Positions 55,247 to 64,000 of a stretch of 64,000 bases of DNA are shown here, in pieces. The first letter of the stretch is position 1; each line of letters starts with the position of its first letter. Position numbers and translations under genes: made by a program. Below the pieces are notes generated by a model. The model did not search any database. It was not told the origin of the DNA and worked only from the letters and a program-made list of their open reading frames with translations. The DNA is taken from NCBI RefSeq assembly GCF_000236785.1, contig NZ_AGUF01000046.1:60993-124992 (forward strand). Direction: 5' to 3'. The DNA comes from Achromobacter arsenitoxydans SY8 (GTDB lineage: Bacteria > Pseudomonadota > Gammaproteobacteria > Burkholderiales > Burkholderiaceae_B).

Positions 55247-56677
55247 GTGAGCGTGGAAACTGCCAAACTTTCTCGCATGGCGCTTGCCGCCATGGTGGTG
55301 GGTTCGATGGTGGGCGCGGGGATCTTCTCGCTGCCCAGCATATTTGCGCGCAATACCGGCCCGGTCGGCGGCATGGTCGCCTGGGCGATTGCCGGCACGG
55401 GCATGCTGACGCTGGCCATGGTCTTCCAGTTCCTGTCGCGCCGGCGTCCGGACCTGGATGCGGGCATCTTTGCCTACGCCAAGGCGGGCTTTGGACTCTA
55501 CCTGGGCTTTCTGGCGGCGCTGGGCTACTGGACGGCGGCCTGCCTGGGCAATGTCAGCTACTTCGTCATTTTCAAGGGCACGCTGGGCGCTGTGCTGCCG
55601 TTCTTCGGCGACGGGGATACGGTCGCGGCCGTGGGCGTGTCCTCCATTCTGCTGTGGTCGACGCATTTCGCGATCCTGCGCGGCATCCGCCAGGCGGCGG
55701 GCATGAACACCGTGGTGACCATCGCCAAGATCGTGCCCATTGCCATCTTCATCGCTTTCGCGGCGTATGCCGTCGATCTGGACGTCCTGCGCGCGAATAT
55801 CGCGGAAGGGCTGGACGTGGAAGGCCAGGGCAGCCTGTTCGAACAGGTGCGCAACACCATGCTGGTCACCGTGTTCGTGTTCCTGGGCGTGGAGGGCGCA
55901 AGCGTCTATTCGCGTTACGCCAAGCGCCGGGAAGACGTGGCGATCGCCACCATCGTCGGGTTCCTGCTGGTGCTGGCGCTGCTGGTGCTGGTGACGATGC
56001 TGTCGTACGGGGTGCTGCCGCGCGCGGAGCTCGCCGCGCTGCGCAACCCGTCGATGGCGGGCGTGCTCAGGGCGATTGCCGGCCCCTGGGGCAGCATGCT
56101 GGTCAGCGTGGGGTTGATGGTGTCGGTGGCCGGCGCCTACCTGGCCTGGATTCTGCTGGCCGCGGAAGTGCTGCGGGCGGCGGCCGGCGCGGGCATCATG
56201 CCGTCGTTCCTGAGCCGCGAGAACCGCCACGGCGTGCCGGCTGCGGCGCTGTGGCTCAGCAACGGCATCGTCCAGCTGTTCCTGATCGTCACGCTCTTTA
56301 CCGAAGACACGTTCGTGCTGCTCAAGAACATGGCAAGTTCGATGAGCCTGATTCCCTATTTCTTCGTCGCCGCATTCGGGCTGATGCTGACGTGGCGTGG
56401 CGAGACCTACGACGGCTGGACCCGGCGCCGGAGAATCGAGCTGGGGCTGGCCGCGGTGGCCACGGTGTACGCGGCCGGCCTGGTGTATGCGGGCGGCTTC
56501 CGGTATTTCGTGCTCTCGTGCGTCATTTACGCGCCAGGCACCATCCTGTTCCTGATCTCGCGGCGGGAGCAGCGCGGGAACATCTTCGCCCCGTACGAAT
56601 GGCCGATCCTGCTTCTGGTGCTGGTCTCTTGCGGGATCGGCGTGTGGGCGATCAGCACGGGCAACACGGCCTTCTAG
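55247..56677 (+). CDS. arcD: Arginine/ornithine antiporter-like APC permease (second copy)
   Basis: A 476-residue transporter starting with GTG 55247 after CAGGAG. It is a paralogue of the first copy (VVGSMVGAGIFSLPSIFARNTGPVGG, DAGIFAYAKAGFGLYLGFLAALGYW, VFVFLGVEGASVYSRYAKRRED), clearly related but diverged throughout. Having two antiporters around one arcA suggests separate substrates or conditions, for example citrulline or ornithine export. Confidence 0.9.
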   Translation: MSVETAKLSRMALAAMVVGSMVGAGIFSLPSIFARNTGPVGGMVAWAIAGTGMLTLAMVFQFLSRRRPDLDAGIFAYAKAGFGLYLGFLAALGYWTAACLGNVSYFVIFKGTLGAVLPFFGDGDTVAAVGVSSILLWSTHFAILRGIRQAAGMNTVVTIAKIVPIAIFIAFAAYAVDLDVLRANIAEGLDVEGQGSLFEQVRNTMLVTVFVFLGVEGASVYSRYAKRREDVAIATIVGFLLVLALLVLVTMLSYGVLPRAELAALRNPSMAGVLRAIAGPWGSMLVSVGLMVSVAGAYLAWILLAAEVLRAAAGAGIMPSFLSRENRHGVPAAALWLSNGIVQLFLIVTLFTEDTFVLLKNMASSMSLIPYFFVAAFGLMLTWRGETYDGWTRRRRIELGLAAVATVYAAGLVYAGGFRYFVLSCVIYAPGTILFLISRREQRGNIFAPYEWPILLLVLVSCGIGVWAISTGNTAF

Positions 56678-56703
56678 GGCCAGGAAAGGGGGGAAGCGCA
56701 ACG

Positions 56704-58524
56704 ATGAGCGGTGAACTGGCGATAGTCCTCTGCATCCTGTCCGCGGCCATCGTGCTTTTCGTCATCGGACGTCCCCGGTCCGACGCGGTGGCGCTGCTCG
56801 TCATGCTGTTGCTGCCGCTGAGCGGAACGGTGACCTACCGCGAGGCGCTGGACGGGTTTTCGAATCCCGCCATCGTTCTGATCGCCTGCCTGTTCGTCGT
56901 GGGCGAGGGGCTGGTCCGCACCGGCGTCGCGCAGGCAGTGGGAGACCTGCTGCTGCGGCACGGGGGCAAGAGCGAAGGGCGGCTGGTCCTGCTGGTCATG
57001 GGCGCGGTCGGGATGATGGGCGCCGTGATGAGCTCTACCGCGGTGGTCGCCATTTTCATTCCCATCGTGTTGCGGATCGCCCGCCAGTCCGGCATGGCCA
57101 GCCGCCGGATACTGATGCCCATGGGGACGGCCGCGGCCATCAGCGGCATGTTGACGCTGGTGGCCACCACGCCCAATCTGGTGCTGAACAGCGCGCTGGG
57201 CTATGCCGGCTACGAGGGCTTCGGATTCTTCGCCTTTACGCCCATCGGCGTCGTGGTGCTGGCCGGCGGCATTGCTTACATGCTGTTCGCCCGGCGGCTG
57301 ATCGACGCCGGCCAGAGCCCGGGCGCGACCAACCGGCCCAGCCTGGGCGACTGGGCCTCGAAGTACTCGCTGCAGAACAGGGCATACCGCCTGCTCGTCG
57401 AGGAAAGCTCGGACCTCGTGGGCCGCCAGCTGGGCGTCTGCGGCGCCGAACTGGGCACGTCGGCCTGCGTCATCGCGATCGAGCGGAACTCGCGCTTTGC
57501 CCGGGCGGTGATGCGCGCGACGGCGGACGACGTGCTGGAAGCCGGCGATATCCTGCTGCTGGATATGGACGTGGAGGACTTCGATATCGAAGGCTTTTGC
57601 AGCCGCCACCTGCTCAAGCGGCTGGCGATGTCCGGCGTGTACTTCGCCGACCAGGCGCGCGACGTGGGCATGGTCGAGGTGATCGTGCCGGCGGAATCGG
57701 GGCTGGTCGGGGCCCGCGCCCGCGAGTCCGTGGCGCTCGAGCGCCATGGGGTGTTCATCGTCGGGATCTGGCGCGGCAAGGAGGCCATGCGCAAGCTGCC
57801 GGACGTCCGGATGAGGGTCGGAGATACCTTGCTGGTGGTGGGGCCTTGGGCAGGCATCTTTTCGCTGCAGGCCGAGGAGCACGACCTGGTCAGCCTGGCG
57901 ATGCCGGTCGAGGCCGATTCCCTGATTCCCGTACCGAACCGGGCCCTCCTTGCACTGCTGTCTCTGGCGACGGTCATCTTCCTGATGCTGACGGACTGGG
58001 TGCCGAATGTGATGGCGGGCCTGGTCGGGGCGCTGATGATGGGCGCGTTCGGCTGCGTTACGCTCGATGTGGCCTATCGCTCGATCAATTGGCGCGCCCT
58101 GATACTCATCGTGGGGATGCTGCCGTTCGCGCTGGCGCTCAAGCGCAGCGGCGGCGTGGATCTTGCCGCGCAGTTCCTGCTGCACTATTCCGGCGACTGG
58201 GGCCTGTACGGGCAGCTCGCGCTGGTATTTTTGGCCACGGTGAGCCTGGGCATGGTGGTGTCGGGCACGGCCACCGCCGTGCTGATGGGGCCGGTCGCGA
58301 TCAGCATCGCGGAAAGCCTGCATGCCTCGCCCTATGCGTTTGCAATGACCGTGGCCATCGCGTCTTCGGCGGCGTTCATGTCGCCGGTATCCACCCCGTC
58401 CAATGCGCTGGTCAGCGTGGCCGGCGGGTTCGGCTTCGCCGACTACCTGAAGATCGGCACGCCCCTGACCCTGTTTTCGCTGCTGGTCAGCGTAATGCTG
58501 ATCCCCATTCTGTTTCCGTCCTGA
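56704..58524 (+). CDS. SLC13-type permease with two TrkA-C domains
   Basis: A 606-residue membrane protein from ATG 56704. The N-terminal half has helices in the pattern of the SLC13/CitM family (SGTVTYREALDGFSNPAIVLIACLFVVGEGLVRTG, MSSTAVVAIFIPIVLRIAR). Two cytosolic TrkA-C-like domains lie at about residues 225-400 (EESSDLVGRQLGV, PAESGLVGARARESVALERHGVFIVGI). A second helix bundle with SPVSTPSNALVS follows. Sulfate or a carboxylate is likely; arginine-linked export cannot be excluded. Confidence 0.85.
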   Translation: MSGELAIVLCILSAAIVLFVIGRPRSDAVALLVMLLLPLSGTVTYREALDGFSNPAIVLIACLFVVGEGLVRTGVAQAVGDLLLRHGGKSEGRLVLLVMGAVGMMGAVMSSTAVVAIFIPIVLRIARQSGMASRRILMPMGTAAAISGMLTLVATTPNLVLNSALGYAGYEGFGFFAFTPIGVVVLAGGIAYMLFARRLIDAGQSPGATNRPSLGDWASKYSLQNRAYRLLVEESSDLVGRQLGVCGAELGTSACVIAIERNSRFARAVMRATADDVLEAGDILLLDMDVEDFDIEGFCSRHLLKRLAMSGVYFADQARDVGMVEVIVPAESGLVGARARESVALERHGVFIVGIWRGKEAMRKLPDVRMRVGDTLLVVGPWAGIFSLQAEEHDLVSLAMPVEADSLIPVPNRALLALLSLATVIFLMLTDWVPNVMAGLVGALMMGAFGCVTLDVAYRSINWRALILIVGMLPFALALKRSGGVDLAAQFLLHYSGDWGLYGQLALVFLATVSLGMVVSGTATAVLMGPVAISIAESLHASPYAFAMTVAIASSAAFMSPVSTPSNALVSVAGGFGFADYLKIGTPLTLFSLLVSVMLIPILFPS

Positions 58525-58558
58525 TTCCAGGGCGCACGCATAACCAAGAGGTACGCTC

Positions 58559-59950
58559 ATGTTTATCAGGCCTGGTATTGCAGTTGCTGCGGCGTCGCTG
58601 CTTTTGGGCGCGACGGCTGCGTTCTCGCACGGTATGCCCGGGGCGGAGCAGGCGCCAGCGGCCGCCGCGGCAACGGCCGCCGCGGATTCGCGGATTCTGT
58701 TCGAGAACGTGCGCATCTTCGATGGCGTATCGGCGGACCTGAGTCCGCCGAGCAGCGTGTTGGTGCATGGCAATCTGATCGAGAAAGTGTCGCGCGACAA
58801 GATTGCCGCAGACGGCGCGCGCGTGGTGGACGGCGGCGGCCGCACCCTGATGCCGGGCCTGATCGACATGCACTGGCACAGCATGTTCGTGGGAGTGCCG
58901 CTGCAGGTGGCCATGACGCAGGACCCGACCTACATCAATATCGTCGCCGGGGTCGAGGCGCGCAAGACGCTGATGCGGGGGTTCACCACGGTGCGGGACA
59001 TGGGCGGCTCGGCGTTCAGTCTGAAGCGGGCCGTGGACCAGGGCGTGATTCCCGGCCCGCGCATCTATCCTTCGGGCGCGATGATCACCGTGACCAGCGG
59101 GCACGGGGATTTCCGTTCCATGTCCGATCTGCCGCGCACGCTGGGCGCGCCCGGCTCGCGGCACGATCTGGCGGGCGATAGCACCATCGCCGACAGTCCC
59201 GACGAAGTGCGCCTGCGCACGCGCGAACAGCTGATGCAGGGCGCCACGCAGGTCAAGCTGACGGGCGGCGGGGGCGTGTCGTCGCCGCATAGCCCGCTGG
59301 ACGTCGTGACGTTCACCGAAGCCGAGCTCAAGGCGGCAGTGGACGCGGCCAAGGATTGGGGCACCTACGTGGCGGTGCACGCCTACACGCCCGTGGCGAT
59401 CCAGCGGGCGATCCGGGCGGGCGTACAGAGCATCGAACACGCCAGCCTGATGGACGAGGAAACGGCCCAGATGATGGCGAAATCAGGCGCCTGGCTCAGC
59501 ACGCAGCCGTTTCCCGATGCGCTGGCAGACGCCTTCCCCAGGGGCTCCGACGAGTGGCAGAAGGCGCAGGAGGTCTTCGCCGGCACCGACAAGACTTACC
59601 AGCTTGCGATCAAGCACAAGCTGAAAACCGCGTTTGGCACGGACATCTTGTTTTCCAGCCAGCTGGCCGAGCAGCAGGGCAACATCCTGGCAAGCCTGAC
59701 CCGCTGGTACACGCCGGCGCAGACGCTCATCATGGCCACGGGCACGAACGCGGAATTGCTCAAGCTGTCGGGGCTGCGCAACCCGTATCGCGGCGACCTG
59801 GGGGTCGTGCGGGAAGGCGCGCTGGCCGACCTGATCCTGGTCGACGGGGACCCCATCCAGAACATCAGGCTGATCGGCGATCCGGAAAAGAACTTCCTGC
59901 TGATCATGAAGGACGGGGTCATCTACAAGGATGCGGCAACGGCCCGCTGA
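58559..59950 (+). CDS. Exported amidohydrolase (Xaa-Arg/Lys dipeptidase-like)
   Basis: A 463-residue protein with a signal peptide (RPGIAVAAASLLLGATAAFSHG). Metal sites of the amidohydrolase barrel are visible: HxH in DMHWHS, carboxylated Lys in TQVKLTG, His in VAVHAYT, His in SIEHASL, and Asp in FGTDILF. The sequence is closest to prolidase-like amidohydrolases that cut Xaa-Arg/Lys dipeptides. Its place behind the arginine deiminase genes supports release of arginine from peptides, which is inference. Confidence 0.85.
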   Translation: MFIRPGIAVAAASLLLGATAAFSHGMPGAEQAPAAAAATAAADSRILFENVRIFDGVSADLSPPSSVLVHGNLIEKVSRDKIAADGARVVDGGGRTLMPGLIDMHWHSMFVGVPLQVAMTQDPTYINIVAGVEARKTLMRGFTTVRDMGGSAFSLKRAVDQGVIPGPRIYPSGAMITVTSGHGDFRSMSDLPRTLGAPGSRHDLAGDSTIADSPDEVRLRTREQLMQGATQVKLTGGGGVSSPHSPLDVVTFTEAELKAAVDAAKDWGTYVAVHAYTPVAIQRAIRAGVQSIEHASLMDEETAQMMAKSGAWLSTQPFPDALADAFPRGSDEWQKAQEVFAGTDKTYQLAIKHKLKTAFGTDILFSSQLAEQQGNILASLTRWYTPAQTLIMATGTNAELLKLSGLRNPYRGDLGVVREGALADLILVDGDPIQNIRLIGDPEKNFLLIMKDGVIYKDAATAR

Positions 59951-60064
59951 CGGCGGCCGGGGCTTGCGGTCATGCCCCAGTCGCAAACCCGGTTCTTGGC
60001 CCTGTCCGGTAGGCGCGCAATGGCGCAACATGGCGTCCTTGAACCCAGCAAGCAAGGAATCTCC

Positions 60065-60523
60065 ATGAGCAAACGGATCGACTACGCCAAGGCGTCGCCC
60101 GAAGGATACAAGGCGTTCGGCGGCGTGCATGCCTATCTGCAAAAATGCAGCCTTCCCCAGGAACTGATCCATCTGGTCTACCTGCGGGTATCGCAGATCA
60201 ATGGCTGCGCCTATTGCATCGACATGCATTCGCGCGACCTGCTTAAGCAGGGGATGACCGTCGACAAACTGGTGCTCGTGCCCGTGTGGCGCGAAGCGGG
60301 GGATTTGTTCGACAAGCGGGAGCGCGCTGCGCTCGCGTGGGCGGAAACGGTGACGCGCGTGGCTCAGACTGGCGTGCCCGATGCCGATTACGCGGCGGCG
60401 TCGGCGGAATTCAATGAGCGAGAGCTGGCCGACCTGACTTACGCGATCGGGCTGATGAACGCCTTCAACCGGTTGGGCGTCACGTTTCGCGTCTTGCCGG
60501 CCGCGGCCGCGCGCCAGTCCTGA
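60065..60523 (+). CDS. AhpD-like carboxymuconolactone decarboxylase-family protein
   Basis: A 152-residue protein from ATG 60065 with AAGGAAT upstream. The CMD blocks are LIHLVYLRVSQINGCAYCIDMHSRDLLKQG, with the CxxC-x3-H redox site, and ALAWAETVTRV, LTYAIGLMNAFNRLGV. It is likely a peroxidase-type thiol protein. The intact CxxC argues for AhpD-like redox activity rather than decarboxylation. Confidence 0.9.
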   Translation: MSKRIDYAKASPEGYKAFGGVHAYLQKCSLPQELIHLVYLRVSQINGCAYCIDMHSRDLLKQGMTVDKLVLVPVWREAGDLFDKRERAALAWAETVTRVAQTGVPDADYAAASAEFNERELADLTYAIGLMNAFNRLGVTFRVLPAAAARQS

Positions 60524-60529
60524 CGGACG

Positions 60530-61537
60530 TCAGGCGCGGGGCGCGTGATCGTCTCGCGCGATGCCCGGCACGCCGCGCCGGATGTTGCGGGAATACTGAG
60601 CGCGGTCGTAGGTGGCCAGCGCCCTGTCGGTATAGCGGCCCAGCTGGCGGTATTGCGCGGCGCTGCCAGCGCCGCGCAGCGCGTCCAGCTTGTAAAGGTA
60701 TTCCGGCAGGTAGCCCGACAACAGCTGGCGGTAGTCCAGCGGCAGGCCGGGCACGATGCGGCGCGCCATCTGGAACACGATGGTGGTGCAGTTGGCGGTC
60801 AGCGTGTGATAGAACCGCGGCGCGGCCACCAGCCGGTTCGCCTTGTCCACATACGCAAGAAACAACGCGCGCGCGGCGCCCTCGGGCATATGGATGCGGT
60901 ACAGATAGCCGTCTTCGCCCCGGACGTTCGTGCGCACGCGCAGGCTGTCTTCTTCGGTCGAGGCGATTACGCTCAGTTCGTACTGCTTGAAGAATCCGCC
61001 GATCTCCGAGAATTTGTCGCCCTGCTTGCGGCGGATCTCGACCGAGAACACCACATGGTCGTCGTCGGCAAAGCCAAACGACATCAGCGCATGGGCGATG
61101 GCGGGATGGCCCCAGTAGGAGAGGGCGACGTCCACGGATTGCAGCGCGTCCAGGCAATAACGGCGCGTTTCCCACTTGGGTGTGAAGTCGGTGCGCGAAC
61201 GCCAGTCGAAGTTGCGCACATTGTGCAGCGTAACGAGATGGCCGCTGACTTCGCCGCGGGTCTGGCGCGAGACCTCGGCAGTCCAGGGCCGGTCATTGGA
61301 CGGCCGGATGCGCAGCCACCACCACAGCAGGGCCGCCAGCGCGGCGCCATGGAGGTACAGGCCCGGCCGCCATGCTTGCCACGCCAGCCCGCCCAGCGCA
61401 GCCAGCGCCGAGATTACCCATGCCAGCACGACGGCGGCCTTCCTTCCAGGGGACAGCGGCGCGCGTATCCACAAAGCCAGCGCGCCCCAGGCCGCCACGA
61501 GCGCAATTGCGATGCCCTGCAGGATGGAAACGGTCAT
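60530..61537 (-). CDS. DUF4105 (Lnb-like) membrane protein
   Basis: A 335-residue protein. Two or three N-terminal helices (ILQGIAIALVAAWGALALWI, AAVVLAWVISALAALGGLAW, GAALAALLWWWLRI) precede a periplasmic domain with the DUF4105/Lnb N-terminal blocks: NVRNFDWRSRTDFTPKWETR, LSYWGHPAIAHALMSFGF, EIRRKQGDKFSEIGGFFKQYE and HTLTANCTTIVF. A Cys and conserved His suggest a papain-like enzyme. Substrate unknown. Convergent with the AhpD-like gene. Confidence 0.85.
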   Translation of the reverse strand: MTVSILQGIAIALVAAWGALALWIRAPLSPGRKAAVVLAWVISALAALGGLAWQAWRPGLYLHGAALAALLWWWLRIRPSNDRPWTAEVSRQTRGEVSGHLVTLHNVRNFDWRSRTDFTPKWETRRYCLDALQSVDVALSYWGHPAIAHALMSFGFADDDHVVFSVEIRRKQGDKFSEIGGFFKQYELSVIASTEEDSLRVRTNVRGEDGYLYRIHMPEGAARALFLAYVDKANRLVAAPRFYHTLTANCTTIVFQMARRIVPGLPLDYRQLLSGYLPEYLYKLDALRGAGSAAQYRQLGRYTDRALATYDRAQYSRNIRRGVPGIARDDHAPRA

Positions 61538-61716
61538 GGCGCTCCTTGGCGGTCAGCGGCGGAGCCGCGTGCGGCAGTCGGAAGGCGCCGGCTGTCGCCA
61601 ACGGATTGCGCGCCGGGGGCGTCAATAAAGAAGCGCCGCGCAGCGGCTTGATCACGCAATGTCCAGGGACAGCGTGGGCAATGCCGTACAGGCGGCGCCT
61701 GCTTTTGCGGCAAGCG

Positions 61717-61884
61717 TCACGGGCGAGCCGGGCCTGTCGCAGGCGGTTGCTTCTTGGCGCGCGGCTTGGGCGCGGGTTTCTTATCTTCGGGCGGGGTATC
61801 GAACTCTTGTTTATTGCGCTCCCCGCGTGGGGTGTTTTCGGGGTGAGGTTTGGGAAAAGCCCAAGGCTTCGTCTTCTGATCCAT
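61717..61884 (-). CDS. Small disordered Pro/Lys-rich protein (55 aa)
   Basis: A 55-residue frame MDQKTKPWAFPKPHPENTPRGERNKQEFDTPPEDKK..., preceded by AAGGAG. It is highly charged and Pro-rich with no fold expected. I prefer ATG 61884 over the longer frame starting at 61983. Function unknown. Confidence 0.6.
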   Translation of the reverse strand: MDQKTKPWAFPKPHPENTPRGERNKQEFDTPPEDKKPAPKPRAKKQPPATGPARP

Positions 61885-62001
61885 TGCATGTACTCCTTGC
61901 ACAGGCGGAACAGTAGCATTAGCCGTGGCCCTGAGTAAGTGAGGGTTGACGTCAATATTCATCACATCTTGATATGAAGGCAAAAAAATGCCGGTTTCGG
62001 G

Positions 62002-62697
62002 TCATTTTTCTGCTGGCACGTTCCCCGCCCAGATGCGATCGAATTGCTCGCGGACCTTCAGGGCCCAATCGTCGATGGCCGTGCGCACGTCGTCCGCCGT
62101 GGGCTTTCTGTCCGGCGGCAGGTTGGCGCCCGTGACGGCGCCCATCGAGGCGATCAGCAACTGGTTGGTGTAGGCGTCGCGCGCGGAGGCTTCAATCAGC
62201 AGGCGGGTGGACTGGTCGCGCAGGCCCGCCGCCTTTGCCCCCTTGCTCAGCACGTAGCCGATCGGCACGTATTCCCGCGCGCGGGGATCGCGGTCGTTCT
62301 TGAACGTGCCGGTGATCGCGGCGCGCAGCCGCACCGTGCGTGGCGCCGGCGTGGTGATCAACTGATAGCCGCCTTGCCGGAATTCCCGGCGCAGGGCCTC
62401 GTTCATGTAGGACAGGACACGTTCGCGCATCTGGGCGTCGCCATGCATGTTCAGATCGTCAGGGCGGTCTCCCTGGATGTAGGTCACGTCTTCCAGGATC
62501 AGCTTCCTGTCGAACTGGCTGCCGATCGGCGGGCCGGGACGCACCCAGAGACGGCCGCCGCTCCAGTCGGGATCCTGCTGGAGCTGGCTCTGGCTTTCGC
62601 CCAGCGAGGTGGAGTAGTCCTGCGCCTTGGGCAGGTTGGTGCAGCCGGCCAGTCCGATCAGGGCGCAACTGGCGGCAAGGGCGAGGGTGGGCTTCAT
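62002..62697 (-). CDS. DUF3313-like outer-membrane lipoprotein
   Basis: A 231-residue lipoprotein. The signal is MKPTLALAASCALIGLAGC (Cys19). The mature part (DYSTSLGESQSQLQQDPDWSGGRLWVRPG, EDVTYIQGD, ALRREFRQGGYQLITTPAPRTVRLRAAITG) resembles DUF3313. Members are periplasm-facing lipoproteins without known activity. Single gene, leftward. Confidence 0.75.
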   Translation of the reverse strand: MKPTLALAASCALIGLAGCTNLPKAQDYSTSLGESQSQLQQDPDWSGGRLWVRPGPPIGSQFDRKLILEDVTYIQGDRPDDLNMHGDAQMRERVLSYMNEALRREFRQGGYQLITTPAPRTVRLRAAITGTFKNDRDPRAREYVPIGYVLSKGAKAAGLRDQSTRLLIEASARDAYTNQLLIASMGAVTGANLPPDRKPTADDVRTAIDDWALKVREQFDRIWAGNVPAEK

Positions 62698-63001
62698 GTG
62701 CTTTCCTGGTCAGAAAACAACGCCCGCGCGGGAGGCCGGCGACGCGCCTTGCGGGCTGGGCGCGTTCGTGCATGGCCGGCATTGCCGAGGTTCGGGTTGC
62801 CACGTCGTGTTGCATGCGCCCAAAGCGACCGGCGCAGTCTCCGGCAACGCATCGGACAATTATCGGTCCGATCGGCCGAAACGGCGCCGGCTTTTTTTCT
62901 GGTCCGGCGTCGGGCCTGGCCGCTTCCTTCGGCCATGCATGCCGCCTCGGCGGGCGCGGACAGGATTACGATGGAAGGCGTGTGCGCATAGGGAGAGAAC
63001 T
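62698..63001. other. Intergenic region before small rightward gene
   Basis: This 304-bp stretch between divergent genes holds their promoters. A GC-rich hairpin ends in a seven-T run near 62890-62900, which could be a leader terminator. No gene is seen. Confidence 0.4.
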
Positions 63002-63196
63002 ATGGACACCGCGAACGAATGGTATGCCGCTGTCAAGGAATGGCAGCGAGCGCGCGACGAGCTGACCGCGGCGATCGCCGCGATTCAATGGCCGAATCCA
63101 ACGCCTGGGTGCCTGGAGAGCTACGACCGCGCCTATGCCCACGAAACCCAGGCCCGCGAACGCATGAACCTGGCGTCCGAACGTTCCCGACGATAG
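63002..63196 (+). CDS. Small helical protein (64 aa)
   Basis: A 64-residue frame, MDTANEWYAAVKEWQRARDELTAAIAAIQWPNPTPG..., with GGGAGAGAAC upstream. Two amphipathic helices are joined by a Pro-Gly turn. Family unknown. Confidence 0.65.
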   Translation: MDTANEWYAAVKEWQRARDELTAAIAAIQWPNPTPGCLESYDRAYAHETQARERMNLASERSRR

Positions 63197-63327
63197 TGCG
63201 CGGCAAGCGCGGCGCGCTGTTGTGGTTCTCTTTGTGGCTCCATAAAACAAAAATTCGCTGGCCCTTTTCATGGGGCCACGGGGGCGGTATGTTGTCCCTT
63301 TTCCGCCCACAACCTGCTGCCGCCATC

Positions 63328-63960
63328 ATGTATTTGCCGTCCGCCTTCCGCGAAGACTCACTGGAAGTCCAGCACGACTTCATCCGCGCCCATCCGCTGG
63401 GCGTCGTCTGTACAAGCGGGGAGGGCGGGCTGATGGCCAACCATATTCCCTGTCTGCTCTATCCGGAAGGTCCGCAGGGCGTGCTGCGCCTGCACGTGGC
63501 GCGCGCCAACCCGCAGCTTGCCGAATTGGCGGCGGGGCGCGAATGCCTGATTGCCTTTCACGGCGCGCAGGCCTACATCACGCCGTCCTGGTATGCCACC
63601 AAGGCCGAAACGCACAAGGTGGTGCCCACCTGGAATTTCGTGGCGGTGCATGTGTGGGGCACGCCCATCATCCAGGACGATCCCGCCTGGCTGCGCGCCC
63701 AGCTTGACGCCTTGACCCATAGCCAGGAAAAGGCGCGCGCGCAGCCGTGGAGCGTCGACGAGGCGCCCGCGGACTTCATCGCAGCGCAAATGCGCGCCAT
63801 CGTTGGCGTGGAGATTCCGATTGCCCGCATCGAGGGCAAATGGAAGGTCAGCCAGAACCGCACGCCAGCAGACCGCAAGGGGGTGGCGGAAGGCCTGGCC
63901 GGCGAGCGCGGCGACGCCGTCATGGCCGGGCTGGTCGCGCGCCGCGGCGGCCTGGACTGA
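63328..63960 (+). CDS. FMN-binding PaiB-family protein
   Basis: A 210-residue protein from ATG 63328. The family blocks are MYLPSAFREDSLEVQHDFIRAHPLGVVCTSGEGGLMANHIPCLL, HVARANPQL, CLIAFHGAQAYITPSWYATKAETHKVVPTWNFVAVHVWG and the closing WKVSQNRTPADRKGVAEGL. PaiB-like proteins have a flavin-reductase fold and were described as negative regulators of sporulation and proteases in Bacillus; in proteobacteria they are more likely flavin-dependent enzymes. Confidence 0.95.
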   Translation: MYLPSAFREDSLEVQHDFIRAHPLGVVCTSGEGGLMANHIPCLLYPEGPQGVLRLHVARANPQLAELAAGRECLIAFHGAQAYITPSWYATKAETHKVVPTWNFVAVHVWGTPIIQDDPAWLRAQLDALTHSQEKARAQPWSVDEAPADFIAAQMRAIVGVEIPIARIEGKWKVSQNRTPADRKGVAEGLAGERGDAVMAGLVARRGGLD

Positions 63961-64000
63961 CCTGCGCGCTCAGCGCGCGGACGCCGGGCCGGCCGCGCGT

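Noticed and set aside
56674-58914. A 746-codon minus-strand frame opposite the SLC13 permease
   Set aside because: Composition (Gln, His, Arg) is typical of antisense of membrane proteins; the plus strand has consistent helices.
1-64000. CRISPR arrays, insertion sequences or restriction-modification genes
   Set aside because: No regularly spaced repeats, transposase motifs or methylase motifs were recognised on either strand.

Overview
The window comes from a GC-rich betaproteobacterium, most likely Alcaligenaceae (Achromobacter or Bordetella type). I infer this from the Bug-type periplasmic binding protein beside a talarate/galactarate dehydratase, the codon bias, and the character of the RND and arginine deiminase genes. 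No rRNA operon or complete tRNA is present, so the genus is an inference.

Region 1 (1 to about 35,422) is the right part of a temperate contractile-tail prophage. Its right attachment site is a 51-bp 3' fragment of tRNA-His; the left end, with the integrase and presumably the complete tRNA-His, lies outside the window. From left to right it holds: a leftward early operon of very small proteins with a putative boxA/boxB-like leader; a lipoprotein gene; a RelE-type toxin, XRE antitoxin and third gene; an S24-family repressor, operators and a Cro-like gene; small leftward accessory genes, one flanked by a 29-bp direct repeat; CII; NinB, an HNH-like protein, replication initiator, DnaB-type helicase and RusA; terminase, portal, gpF-like head protein, protease/scaffold, cement protein and major capsid; neck, sheath, tube, frameshifted tail chaperone and tape measure; baseplate hub, spike, wedge and J; tail fibre and chaperone; holin-like proteins, endolysin and Rz/Rz1; then a leftward cargo block (HicAB, a LexA-box gene, an SRAP/YedK protein and small genes). 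Repressor sites of the type TAGCAAAACTTTGCTA occur in pairs at both the cI/cro switch and the leftward early promoter region, so one repressor probably shuts both arms.

Region 2 (35.4 to 39.6 kb) is host sequence with a Tat-exported metallophosphoesterase, followed by a short phage-derived remnant. The remnant has a second S24 repressor, three operators of a different sequence, a promoter, a terminator and a holin gene nearly identical to the prophage holin. The two repressors share an ungapped C-terminal 202 residues (about three quarters identical by eye) but have unrelated DNA-binding ends.

Region 3 (39.6 to 64 kb) is host chromosome. A sugar-acid unit (talarate/galactarate dehydratase plus Bug protein) diverges from a LacI regulator across two palindromes 110 bp apart. 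Next is a tightly coupled rightward run: membrane fusion protein, RND pump and outer-membrane factor, then an alpha/beta hydrolase and an AI-2E-type transporter. An arginine block follows (ArcD-like antiporter, arginine deiminase, second ArcD-like antiporter, SLC13/TrkA-C permease, exported amidohydrolase, AhpD-like protein); arcB and arcC are absent. The end holds a DUF4105-like membrane protein, small proteins, a DUF3313-like lipoprotein and a PaiB-type FMN-binding protein.
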